This document shows positions 8,443 through 15,406 of a stretch of 30,547 nt of DNA, piece by piece. This DNA is from Serpentinimonas sp. (GTDB lineage: Bacteria > Pseudomonadota > Gammaproteobacteria > Burkholderiales > Burkholderiaceae_C), in NCBI GenBank assembly GCA_025458665.1, contig JALOSG010000056.1, positions 1-30,547 on the forward strand, in the 5' to 3' direction. How positions within the stretch are numbered: the stretch's first letter is position 1; the number at the start of each line of letters is the position of its first letter. The translations under genes were made by a program, and so were the position numbers. The notes under the pieces were generated by a model that saw only the letters and a list, made by a program, of their open reading frames with translations, did no database searches and had not been told where the DNA came from.

Positions 8443-9228
8443 TTACTGGTGCTTGAACGCTGCCGGGCGTTTTTCCACGAAGGCCGCCATGCCTTCCTTC
8501 TGGTCGGAAGTGGCAAACAGGGCGTGGAACAGGCGGCGCTCGAACATCACGCCATCGGCCAGCGTGCCTTCGTAGGCGCGGTCCACGGACTCCTTGGCCG
8601 CCATGACCGCCACCTGCGAATAGCCGGCAATGGTGAGTGCCGCGCCCAGCGCCTCGTCCATGAGCTTGTCCAGCGGCACCACGCGGCTCACCAGGCCCGC
8701 GCGTTCGGCCTCGGTGGCGTCCATCATGCGCCCGGTCAGGACCATGTCCATGGCTTTGGCCTTGCCTATGGCGCGCGGCAGGCGCTGCGTGCCACCGGCG
8801 CCGGGAATGATGCCCAGCTTGATCTCGGGCTGGCCGAACTTGGCGTTGTCGGCGGCGATGATGAAGTCGCACATCATGGCCAGTTCGCAGCCGCCGCCCA
8901 GCGCAAAGCCGCTCACCGCCGCAATCACTGGTTTCCTGATGCTGCGCAGCGTTTCCCAGTTGCGGGTGATGTAGTCGCCCTTGTACACATCGGCAAAGCT
9001 GTAGCTGGCCATGGCGCCAATGTCGGCACCGGCGGCAAAGGCTTTTTCGCTGCCGGTCACGATCATGCAGCCGATGTTCTCGTCGGCATCGAAGGCCTTC
9101 AGGGCGGCGCCCAGCTCGTCCATGAGCTGGTCGTTCAGGGCGTTGAGCTGCTTGGGGCGGTGGAGCGTGACGATGCCGACGCGGCCTTCGGTGCGGACCA
9201 GGATGAGTTCGGGGGCGGTGGTGGTCAT
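8443..9228 (-). CDS. paaF: Enoyl-CoA hydratase, probably PaaF
   Basis: Crotonase-family hydratase of 261 residues. The two catalytic glutamates are in place: E115 in FALGGGCELAM and E135 in GQPEIKLGIIPGAGGTQR, with the 20-residue spacing typical of active enoyl-CoA hydratases. The oxyanion-hole segment FAAGADIGAM is also present. PaaF (2,3-dehydroadipyl-CoA hydratase) acts late in aerobic phenylacetate breakdown, and this gene is divergent from paaG-paaI-paaK across 187 bases, which supports that role. Sequence alone cannot separate PaaF from a general short-chain beta-oxidation hydratase. The start at 9228 (MTTTAPELILV) suits the family length; no strong ribosome-binding site is visible before it. 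Confidence 0.85.
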   Translation of the reverse strand: MTTTAPELILVRTEGRVGIVTLHRPKQLNALNDQLMDELGAALKAFDADENIGCMIVTGSEKAFAAGADIGAMASYSFADVYKGDYITRNWETLRSIRKPVIAAVSGFALGGGCELAMMCDFIIAADNAKFGQPEIKLGIIPGAGGTQRLPRAIGKAKAMDMVLTGRMMDATEAERAGLVSRVVPLDKLMDEALGAALTIAGYSQVAVMAAKESVDRAYEGTLADGVMFERRLFHALFATSDQKEGMAAFVEKRPAAFKHQ

Positions 9229-9356
9229 GGGTAGGTAATGCGGTGGGTGGAGGGCTGACGAAAGAGCAAAGAGGGTGGCGGCGGCGTCCGGAGGCGCAGC
9301 GGGGCAGGGTCAGAACCAGAACCAAGGCTAGGGGAAAAGCCTAGGGCAAAAATTTC

Positions 9357-9372
9357 CCGACCAGGCGGTTGG
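9357..9372. promoter_or_regulatory. Candidate operator between paaF and paaG
   Basis: Imperfect palindrome CCGACC-AGGC-GGTTGG (five of six arm positions paired) in the divergent paaF/paaG region, 43 bases before the paaG start. Position and symmetry suit a TetR-type repressor such as PaaR, which controls phenylacetate genes in many betaproteobacteria. No regulator gene is in the window, so the assignment is inference. Confidence 0.35.
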
Positions 9373-9415
9373 TTAATGTTAGATTGCAGCATAACCCAAA
9401 CCCAGGAGACCGGGC

Positions 9416-10258
9416 ATGCAGAACCCCGACGCCGCCGTGCCCGCGGCAGAACCCGTACTTTACGAAGAGTTTCCCCAGGCCCCCGGCGCTGGCAGCGCCG
9501 TGGTGGCCTGTATCACCCTGAACCGCCCGCAGGCGCTCAACAGCTTCACCCGCGACATGCACCGCGCGCTCTGGGCCGCGCTGGACCGTGCCGAGGCCAA
9601 CCCCCAAGTGCGGGCGCTGGTGCTTACCGGGGCGGGGCGCGGTTTCTGCGCCGGGCTCGATCTGTCGGAGCTGGATTTCACCCCCGGCGAAGGCCAGCTG
9701 GAGCGCGCCAGCCCCGGCCCGGTCATCACCGACTACTTCAACCCCACCGCGCTCCGCCTGCTGGCCCTGCGCATGCCCACGGTGGCAGCCGTGAATGGGG
9801 TGGCAGCGGGCGCCGGTGCCTCGCTGGCCATGACCTGCGACATGGCGGTGGCGGCGCCCGGTGCCAGCTTCGTGCAGGCCTTCAGCAAGATCGGCCTCAT
9901 TCCCGATGCCGGCGGCAGCTGGCTGCTCACCGAGCGGCTGGGCCTGGCCCGCGCCATGGGTCTGGCCCTGCTGGGCGACAAGCTGCCCGCGCAGCAGGCG
10001 CTGGACTGGGGCCTGATCTGGGCGGTGGAAGACGACCCGCTGGCCGCTGCGCTGGCGCTGGCCCACCGGCTGGCCGCCATGCCCACCCGGGCGCTGGTGG
10101 CCACGCGCGGCCTGTTGCGGGGTGCAAGCACCCGCACGCTGGAGCAGCAGCTGGAGGTGGAGCGCGACACCCAGGCCGAGCTGGGCCGCACGCACGACTA
10201 CATCGAGGGCGTGACGGCGTTCCTGCAAAAGCGCCCGGCGCAGTTCCAGGGAGCCTGA
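9416..10258 (+). CDS. paaG: 2-(1,2-epoxy-1,2-dihydrophenyl)acetyl-CoA isomerase PaaG
   Basis: Crotonase-superfamily isomerase of 280 residues. In the phenylacetate pathway PaaG converts ring-1,2-epoxyphenylacetyl-CoA to the oxepin-CoA. It has the oxyanion-hole segments GRGFCAGLDLSELD and GVAAGAGASLAMTCD, and the isomerase-type aspartate D164 in KIGLIPDAGGSWLL. At the position of the first hydratase glutamate it has Ala/Ser, which separates it from PaaF. The start at 9416 is supported by AGGAGA (9404-9409), six bases away. About 15-20 residues at the N-terminus (NPDAAVPAAEPVLYEE) extend beyond the usual start. Three bases separate its stop from paaI, so the genes are an operon. Confidence 0.9.
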   Translation: MQNPDAAVPAAEPVLYEEFPQAPGAGSAVVACITLNRPQALNSFTRDMHRALWAALDRAEANPQVRALVLTGAGRGFCAGLDLSELDFTPGEGQLERASPGPVITDYFNPTALRLLALRMPTVAAVNGVAAGAGASLAMTCDMAVAAPGASFVQAFSKIGLIPDAGGSWLLTERLGLARAMGLALLGDKLPAQQALDWGLIWAVEDDPLAAALALAHRLAAMPTRALVATRGLLRGASTRTLEQQLEVERDTQAELGRTHDYIEGVTAFLQKRPAQFQGA

Positions 10259-10261
10259 AGC

Positions 10262-10705
10262 ATGGATACCCCGATGAACAGCACTCCCGAAGAACTGGCC
10301 CGGCGTGTGGGCGAGGTCATGTTCGCCGCCGATACCGCCTCGCGCAGCACCATGGGCATGCAGCTGCTGGCGTGCGAGCCCGGCCGCGCCGTGATGCAGA
10401 TGGTGGTGCAGCCCCTGCACCTGAACGGCCACAAGATCTGCCATGGCGGCTTCATCTTCACCCTGGCCGATTCCACCTTCGCTTTTGCCTGCAACAGCTA
10501 CAACAAGAACGCGGTGGCAGCGGGCTGCAGCATCGAGTTCCTGCGCCCGGCCCACGAAGGCGATGTGCTCACCTGCACCGGCGTGGAGCAGACCCTGAGC
10601 GGACGCCACGGCATTTACGACATGTGCGTGCGCAACCAGCACAACGACGTGGTGGCCATGTTCCGGGGCAAAAGCGCACAGATTGCCGGCACCGTCATCC
10701 CCTGA
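10262..10705 (+). CDS. paaI: Hydroxyphenylacetyl-CoA thioesterase PaaI
   Basis: Hotdog-fold acyl-CoA thioesterase of 147 residues. PaaI releases CoA from dead-end phenylacetyl-CoA derivatives and so protects the pathway. The signature HGGFIFTLADSTFAFACN carries the catalytic aspartate D70. The ATG lies three bases after the paaG stop, with GGGAG inside the end of paaG as ribosome-binding site. A second in-frame ATG (MNST) four codons later is an alternative start. It is followed by paaK after 74 bases that consist largely of decamer repeats. Confidence 0.9.
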   Translation: MDTPMNSTPEELARRVGEVMFAADTASRSTMGMQLLACEPGRAVMQMVVQPLHLNGHKICHGGFIFTLADSTFAFACNSYNKNAVAAGCSIEFLRPAHEGDVLTCTGVEQTLSGRHGIYDMCVRNQHNDVVAMFRGKSAQIAGTVIP

Positions 10706-10730
10706 TCCATTCTGCCTAGCCCTCACCCCA

Positions 10731-10780
10731 CACCTCGCCATACCCCGCCACACCCCGCCACACCCCGCCACACCCCACCA
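10731..10780 (+). repeat. Five tandem decamers directly before the paaK start codon
   Basis: Units at 10731, 10741, 10751, 10761 and 10771 follow the consensus CACCCCGCCA; the middle two are identical and the others differ at one or two bases. The last base of the final unit is the A of the paaK ATG. The array replaces the place where a Shine-Dalgarno sequence should be, and it is C-rich and purine-poor. Confidence 0.9.
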
Positions 10781-12069
10781 TGTCCAAGACCTTTGCGCTT
10801 GAGCCCATAGAGAAAGCCAGCCAGGACGAACTGCAGGCCCTGCAACTGCGCCGCCTGCAGGCCACGCTGCGCCACGCCTACCAGCACTCCCCGGTGTACC
10901 GCACCAAGTTCGATGCGGCCGGTGTGCACCCCGACGACTGCCGCAGCCTGGCCGACCTGGCGCGCTTCCCCTTCACCACCAAGGCCGACCTGCGCGAGAA
11001 CTACCCCTTCGGCATGTTCGCCGTGCCGCGCGAACGGCTGGTGCGCATCCATGCCTCCAGCGGCACCACCGGCAAGCCCACCGTGGTGGGCTACACCCAG
11101 CGCGACATAGACACCTGGGCCAGTCTGGTGGCGCGTTCCATGCGCGCAGCCGGCGCCCGCCCCGGCGACATGGTGCACGTCAGCTACGGCTACGGCCTGT
11201 TCACGGGCGGACTGGGCGCGCACTACGGCGCCGAACGTCTGGGCCTGACCGTGGTGCCTTTTGGCGGCGGCCAGACCGAGCGCCAGGTGCAGCTGATCAC
11301 CGACTTCCGCCCCGACATCATCATGGTCACGCCGAGCTACATGCTGGCCATTGCCGACGAGTTCGAGCGCCAGGGCATGGACCCGGCCCAAAGCAGCCTG
11401 CGTACCGGCATTTTTGGCGCCGAGCCCTGGACCAACGACATGCGCCGCGCCATCGAGCAGCGCATGGGGCTGGACGCGGTGGACATTTACGGGCTGAGCG
11501 AAGTCATGGGCCCGGGTGTGGCCAACGAGTGCGTGGAAACCAAGGACGGCCCCACCATCTGGGAAGACCATTTCTACCCGGAAATCATCGACCCCGACAC
11601 CGGCCTGCCCGTGGCCGATGGCGAACTCGGCGAGCTGGTGTTCACCAGCCTAACGAAAGAAGCGCTGCCCATCATCCGCTACCGCACGCGCGACCTCACG
11701 CGCCTGCTGCCCGGCACTGCACGCACCATGCGGCGCATGGAAAAAATCACTGGCCGCAGCGACGACATGATGATCGTGCGCGGCGTGAACGTGTTCCCAG
11801 AAGAACTCATCCTTCGCCACCCGGAACTCAGCGCGCACTACCAGTGTGTGCTCACGCGCGAAGGCCCGCTGGACTCTCTCACGGTGTGGGTGGAAACGCG
11901 CGCGGGCCTGGCGCCCGACAGCGCGCTGGCGCTGAAGGCCGCGCAAGCGCTGCAGCACGACATCAAGACCTTTGTGGGCACCAGCGCGGCCATCGAGTTG
12001 CGCCCCGAAGGCGGCGTGGAGCGCAGCCTGGGCAAGGCCAAGCGGGTGCTGGACCTGCGCCACCGCTAG
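10780..12069 (+). CDS. paaK: Phenylacetate-CoA ligase PaaK
   Basis: AMP-forming ligase of 429 residues that activates phenylacetate to phenylacetyl-CoA, the first step of the aerobic pathway. The phosphate-binding motif HASSGTTGKP is at 91-100, followed by family landmarks YGYGLFTGGLGAHYGAERLG, IFGAEPW, DIYGLSEVMGPG and the C-terminal GRSDDMMIVRGVNVFPEELI. Length matches the family (about 430-440). No Shine-Dalgarno sequence is visible: the upstream 50 bases are a decamer repeat, so translation may depend on coupling to paaI or be weak. The stop codon TAG interleaves with the stop of the convergent M61 gene in the four bases CTAG at 12066-12069. The ring-epoxidase (paaABCDE) and ring-opening (paaZ) genes are not in the window. 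Confidence 0.95.
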   Translation: MSKTFALEPIEKASQDELQALQLRRLQATLRHAYQHSPVYRTKFDAAGVHPDDCRSLADLARFPFTTKADLRENYPFGMFAVPRERLVRIHASSGTTGKPTVVGYTQRDIDTWASLVARSMRAAGARPGDMVHVSYGYGLFTGGLGAHYGAERLGLTVVPFGGGQTERQVQLITDFRPDIIMVTPSYMLAIADEFERQGMDPAQSSLRTGIFGAEPWTNDMRRAIEQRMGLDAVDIYGLSEVMGPGVANECVETKDGPTIWEDHFYPEIIDPDTGLPVADGELGELVFTSLTKEALPIIRYRTRDLTRLLPGTARTMRRMEKITGRSDDMMIVRGVNVFPEELILRHPELSAHYQCVLTREGPLDSLTVWVETRAGLAPDSALALKAAQALQHDIKTFVGTSAAIELRPEGGVERSLGKAKRVLDLRHR

Positions 12070-14042
12070 GCGCTGCGCAGCCAGTCGCGCCAGGGTGCCG
12101 TGCTGTCGTTCAGCGTGGCCGCGGGCCGGCTCACCAGCACCTGCCGGGAGGCCGCGTCGCGGTAGGAGCCCAGGGGCAGTTCCACCGGGCAGTCCAGCAG
12201 GCGCCCGTCGCGGGCCACCACGGCCGTGAAGCGTTCGCGCCCACGCACCGCCTGCGCCACATCGTCTATCTTTTTCACACGCCAGGCATCGGCCTCGCTC
12301 CAGCGCACCGCCAGCCATTCGTCACCGGCGGCCAGCCCGGCCTGTTCGGCCGGAGACCCGCGCAGCACCTGCTTGACCAGGAGGCCGGTGGCATCGCTGG
12401 CGCTCACCCGCACGCCCAGGCGCTGGGCCAGCGGCGCGTTTTCTTCGTTCCACACCAGCCCTGCCCTCTCCAGCAGGCTTTTGAGGGGCAGGTCCGCGGT
12501 GCCATGCACCCAGTCGGCCAGTTCCTGTGTGAAGGCGCGGCCGCCCACGGCTTTCAGCGCGGCCAGTACATCGGCCTCGCGCATAGGGCCGGCGGCACAA
12601 CGGCGCCAGAGTTCGCGCATCACGGCGTCCAGGCTGGGGGCGCCTTTGCCCTGACTCTCCAGGCGCAGGGTCAGGTCCAGGCACAGCGCCACCAGAGAGC
12701 CCTTGGTGTAGTAGCTCACGGTGGCGTTGGGCGTGTTCTCCGTCATGCGGTAGTACTTCACCCAGGCGTCGAAGCTGGCCTGCGCCACGCTTTGCACATG
12801 CCGCCCCGGTGTCTGCAGCACGGTGTTGATGGTCTTGGAGAGCAGCTGCAGGTAGGTGGCTTCGTCGATCACGCCGGCGCGGCGCAGCAGCAAGTCGTCG
12901 TAGTAGCTGGTGAAGCCCTCGAAGAACCACAGCAGCTGCGTGTAGTTTTCCTGCTCGTAGTCGTAGCGGCGGAACTCGGCCGGGCGCAGCCGCTTCACGT
13001 TCCAGCTGTGGAAGTATTCGTGGCTGATGAGGCCCAGCAGCGTGGTGTAGCCGTCGTTGGCACCGGTGCCTGTCGGTTTGGTGTCGGCCTGCCCGGCTTG
13101 CGGCAAATCGGCACGCTGGCAGATGAGTGCGGTGGAATGCCGGTGCTCCAGCCCGCCGTAACCCGACTGGCTGGCGTGCAGCATGAATAGGTAGTGGCCA
13201 AAGGGCGGTGGCTCTTTGCTGGTTTTTTCGGAGCCGTGCCAGAAGTCCATCTGCGCGGCGCAAATGCGTTGCGTGTCTTGCAGCAGGCGTTGCGTGTCGA
13301 ACTGTGCGCCGCCGTCGGTGCCCAGCCCGCTGACGATGAAGCGGTGCACCACGCCGCGCACCTTGAAGCTGCCACTCCAGAAGGTGCCCAGCTCGAACGG
13401 GGTGTCTGCCAGCTCGTCGTAGTTCTGCGCGAGGTAGGTGGCAAAGCCTTTCCCTGGCGCTTTTCCCGGCGCTTTCCCTGGCGCCTTCTCAGGGTTCTTT
13501 CCGGCGCCGCTTTTCGTGGGCAGCGCAGCGGCAGCCTGCCAGTTCAGCCGGCGTGTGTGGGCATTGGCCGCCAGTTGCAGGGTGTGTGTTTCTTCCTCCT
13601 GGCCCAGCACCCGCAGGCACAGGCTGGTGGGGTTGAAAAAGCCGCGCGTCTGGTCCAGAAACGCCGTGCGCACGGAGGCATCGAACGCGTACACCTCGTA
13701 CTGCAGCACCAGCGGCGCATCCGGGCCGCTACCGGCGGGGGTCTGCACCTCCCAGCGGTTCTTGGCGGTTTGTTGCAGGGTACGCACAGGGTCGCTACCC
13801 GGCGTTTGCACAAGGCGCAGGTGTTGCAGATGTTGCGAAAACTCCCGCACCAGGTAGCTGCCCGGAATCCAGACGGGCAGGCTCAGGACCTGCTTGCGCG
13901 CAGGCCTCGCCACGGTGAGCGTGATGCCAAACAGGTGGGCGTGCGGGTCCAGCACCTCCACGCGGTAATGCACGGCCGGCGTGGCGTGAGGAGTGGCCGT
14001 GCCGGCTGGGGAGGATGGGGCGGTTTTTCGTGGGGGGGCCAT
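12066..14042 (-). CDS. M61-family (glycyl aminopeptidase-like) metalloprotease with PDZ domain
   Basis: Zinc peptidase of 658 residues. An N-terminal M61 beta domain (VHYRVEVLDPHAHLFGITLTV onward) is followed by the catalytic domain with HEYFH at 341-345 in LISHEYFHSWNVKRLRP and the third ligand E375 in FFEGFTSYYDD. A C-terminal PDZ domain follows (GLLVKQVLRGSPAEQAGLAAGDEWLAV). No signal peptide is apparent, so location is uncertain. The frame is open to 14222, but ATG 14042 (MAPPRKTAPSSP) is chosen because a longer form would overlap the DUF3429 gene, whose stop is 17 bases upstream. A lysine-rich KAPG repeat interrupts the N-terminal domain. It is the last gene of the minus-strand cluster from ubiH-like to here. 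Confidence 0.88.
   Translation of the reverse strand: MAPPRKTAPSSPAGTATPHATPAVHYRVEVLDPHAHLFGITLTVARPARKQVLSLPVWIPGSYLVREFSQHLQHLRLVQTPGSDPVRTLQQTAKNRWEVQTPAGSGPDAPLVLQYEVYAFDASVRTAFLDQTRGFFNPTSLCLRVLGQEEETHTLQLAANAHTRRLNWQAAAALPTKSGAGKNPEKAPGKAPGKAPGKGFATYLAQNYDELADTPFELGTFWSGSFKVRGVVHRFIVSGLGTDGGAQFDTQRLLQDTQRICAAQMDFWHGSEKTSKEPPPFGHYLFMLHASQSGYGGLEHRHSTALICQRADLPQAGQADTKPTGTGANDGYTTLLGLISHEYFHSWNVKRLRPAEFRRYDYEQENYTQLLWFFEGFTSYYDDLLLRRAGVIDEATYLQLLSKTINTVLQTPGRHVQSVAQASFDAWVKYYRMTENTPNATVSYYTKGSLVALCLDLTLRLESQGKGAPSLDAVMRELWRRCAAGPMREADVLAALKAVGGRAFTQELADWVHGTADLPLKSLLERAGLVWNEENAPLAQRLGVRVSASDATGLLVKQVLRGSPAEQAGLAAGDEWLAVRWSEADAWRVKKIDDVAQAVRGRERFTAVVARDGRLLDCPVELPLGSYRDAASRQVLVSRPAATLNDSTAPWRDWLRSA
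13448..13483 (-). repeat. Three 12-base in-frame repeats in the M61 gene
   Basis: Three adjacent 12-mers (CTTTCCCTGGCG on the plus strand, one variant base pair in the middle copy), plus a decayed fourth, encode KAPGKAPGKAPGKG in the protease. The first and third copies are identical. Confidence 0.85.
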
Positions 14043-14059
14043 GGGGAGCAATGAAGGAA

Positions 14060-14536
14060 TCAGACCGGTGCGGGGGCCAGCGCCATGGCGGCCACGAAGC
14101 AGCTCAGCGCCGCCACCGACGACAGCCACAGCCGCAAACGCAACCAGCGTTGCAGGCCCAGCAGCGGGAACAGTTTCCGGTCTACCACGTAGCACAGCAG
14201 CAGCAGCGCGCCCATCCACCACAAGCTCCAGGCCACCGGCAGGAACAGGCCAGGCCAGGCCAGCAGCGAAGGCAATACTCCCCAGCCCACTGCGGGCATG
14301 GGGACTTCAGGCGCAGTTTTTTCGGCCAGCTGCAGCCAGATGGCACCCCAGTGCAAGCCACCCAGAAAAGACACGATGAGTGCGGCATAGGTGGCCAGCG
14401 CCGTGGGCGCCTGAGCCAGCAAGGGGCCGGGTTGCTCGGTACCGGGCAACAGCCACGTGAGGCCGGCCAGCCCCACGAAGGGAATCAGGCCGGCCAGGCC
14501 CAGTTGCTCCAGCAGTTTGGATGTGCTTGCAGCCAT
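14060..14536 (-). CDS. DUF3429 small membrane protein
   Basis: Protein of 158 residues with four or five hydrophobic segments (LGLAGLIPFVGLAGLTWLL, ALATYAALIVSFLGGLHWG, LPSLLAWPGLFLPVAWSLW, MGALLLLCYVVDRK, LSSVAALSCFVAAMAL). The SFLGGLHWG segment is characteristic of the DUF3429 family, whose function is unknown. The open frame extends to 14761, but that would overlap dsbC; ATG 14536 has AGGGA seven bases upstream and gives the family length. It sits 19 bases after the dsbC-like stop and 17 bases before the M61 start, so the three are probably co-transcribed. Confidence 0.82.
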   Translation of the reverse strand: MAASTSKLLEQLGLAGLIPFVGLAGLTWLLPGTEQPGPLLAQAPTALATYAALIVSFLGGLHWGAIWLQLAEKTAPEVPMPAVGWGVLPSLLAWPGLFLPVAWSLWWMGALLLLCYVVDRKLFPLLGLQRWLRLRLWLSSVAALSCFVAAMALAPAPV

Positions 14537-14555
14537 GCGTCTGTCCCTGGCTGTT

Positions 14556-15305
14556 TCAGCGGCGTGCCTGCAGCGACTGCTCAATACGGTCCAGACTGAC
14601 CGCGCCGGGCAGGCGGGTGCCGTTGACAAAGAACGTGGTCGGCGTGCCAGTGATGCGCTGCACCCGCCCAAACTCCACGTTGCGTGCAATGGCGCTGGTA
14701 TCGCATTCGGCGGCCGGCGGCGTGATGTTGCGCAGCATCCAGTCTTCCCAGGCCTTGGCACGGTCTTTGGCGCACCAGATGTGGTTGGACTTGGTCACCG
14801 AGTCCTGTCCCAGTATGGGGTAGAGGAAGATGTAGATGGTGGTGTTCTCCAGTCTGGCCAAGTCGCGCTCCAGCCGCTTGCAGAAGCTGCAGTTGGGGTC
14901 TTCGAACACCGCCATTTGCCGCTCGCCGTTGCCCCGCACCAGCTTGAAGGCGTCTTTCAGGGGCAGCTTGTCGAAGGGCAGGGCGGTGAGCTGGTCTATC
15001 CGCTTCTTGGTGAGGTCTTCCCGCGCCACGGTATCGAGCAGCACGCCCTGGATCACGAAATTCCCCTGCGCGTCGGTGTAGATGATGTCGGTGCCGTTGA
15101 TACGCACCTCGAACAAGCCGGGCATGGGGGTCTGGCGCACTTCATCGATGGTGGGGAAATTCGGCAGCCGCTCGGGCAGGTTCTTGCGGATGGCGGCTTC
15201 GTTCGCGTGGGCACCGAATCCGGTGGCCAGGAGGGTGCCGAGAACCAGGCCGCGGCCCAGGCGGGCAAAAAAGGCAGAGGCCGGTGCGGTAGGTTTGCGC
15301 GTCAT
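14556..15305 (-). CDS. dsbC: Periplasmic thiol:disulfide interchange protein, DsbC-like
   Basis: Disulfide isomerase of 249 residues. The signal peptide (LGRGLVLGTLLATGFGAHA) places it in the periplasm. The DsbC dimerisation domain (about 35-100: MPGLFEVRINGTDIIYTDAQGNFVIQG) precedes a thioredoxin fold with active site C139-S-F-C142 (FEDPNCSFCKRLE) and the cis-proline loop TGTPTTFFVNG. The CSFC dipeptide differs from CGYC of E. coli DsbC. A further cysteine pair (C in HIWCAKD and AECDTS) matches the structural disulfide of DsbC. It lies 101 bases after the UbiH-like gene and 19 before the DUF3429 gene. Confidence 0.88.
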   Translation of the reverse strand: MTRKPTAPASAFFARLGRGLVLGTLLATGFGAHANEAAIRKNLPERLPNFPTIDEVRQTPMPGLFEVRINGTDIIYTDAQGNFVIQGVLLDTVAREDLTKKRIDQLTALPFDKLPLKDAFKLVRGNGERQMAVFEDPNCSFCKRLERDLARLENTTIYIFLYPILGQDSVTKSNHIWCAKDRAKAWEDWMLRNITPPAAECDTSAIARNVEFGRVQRITGTPTTFFVNGTRLPGAVSLDRIEQSLQARR

Positions 15306-15406
15306 GGAAGGTATCCAGTAGGGGTTGCTGCGGACAAAAAAGCAGAGGGTGCGGGGCGGAGAGACGGAGAGAAGGGAAGCCGGGCGCAGCCTTCGTGCGG
15401 GCAGGG

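Noticed and set aside
9328..9344. Terminator hairpin CTAGG-N7-CCTAG between paaF and paaG
   Set aside because: The stem is only five pairs with no T-run, and both flanking genes point away from it, so no transcript needs to end there.
10731..10780. CRISPR-like array
   Set aside because: Units are contiguous ten-base repeats with no spacers; this is a simple tandem repeat.
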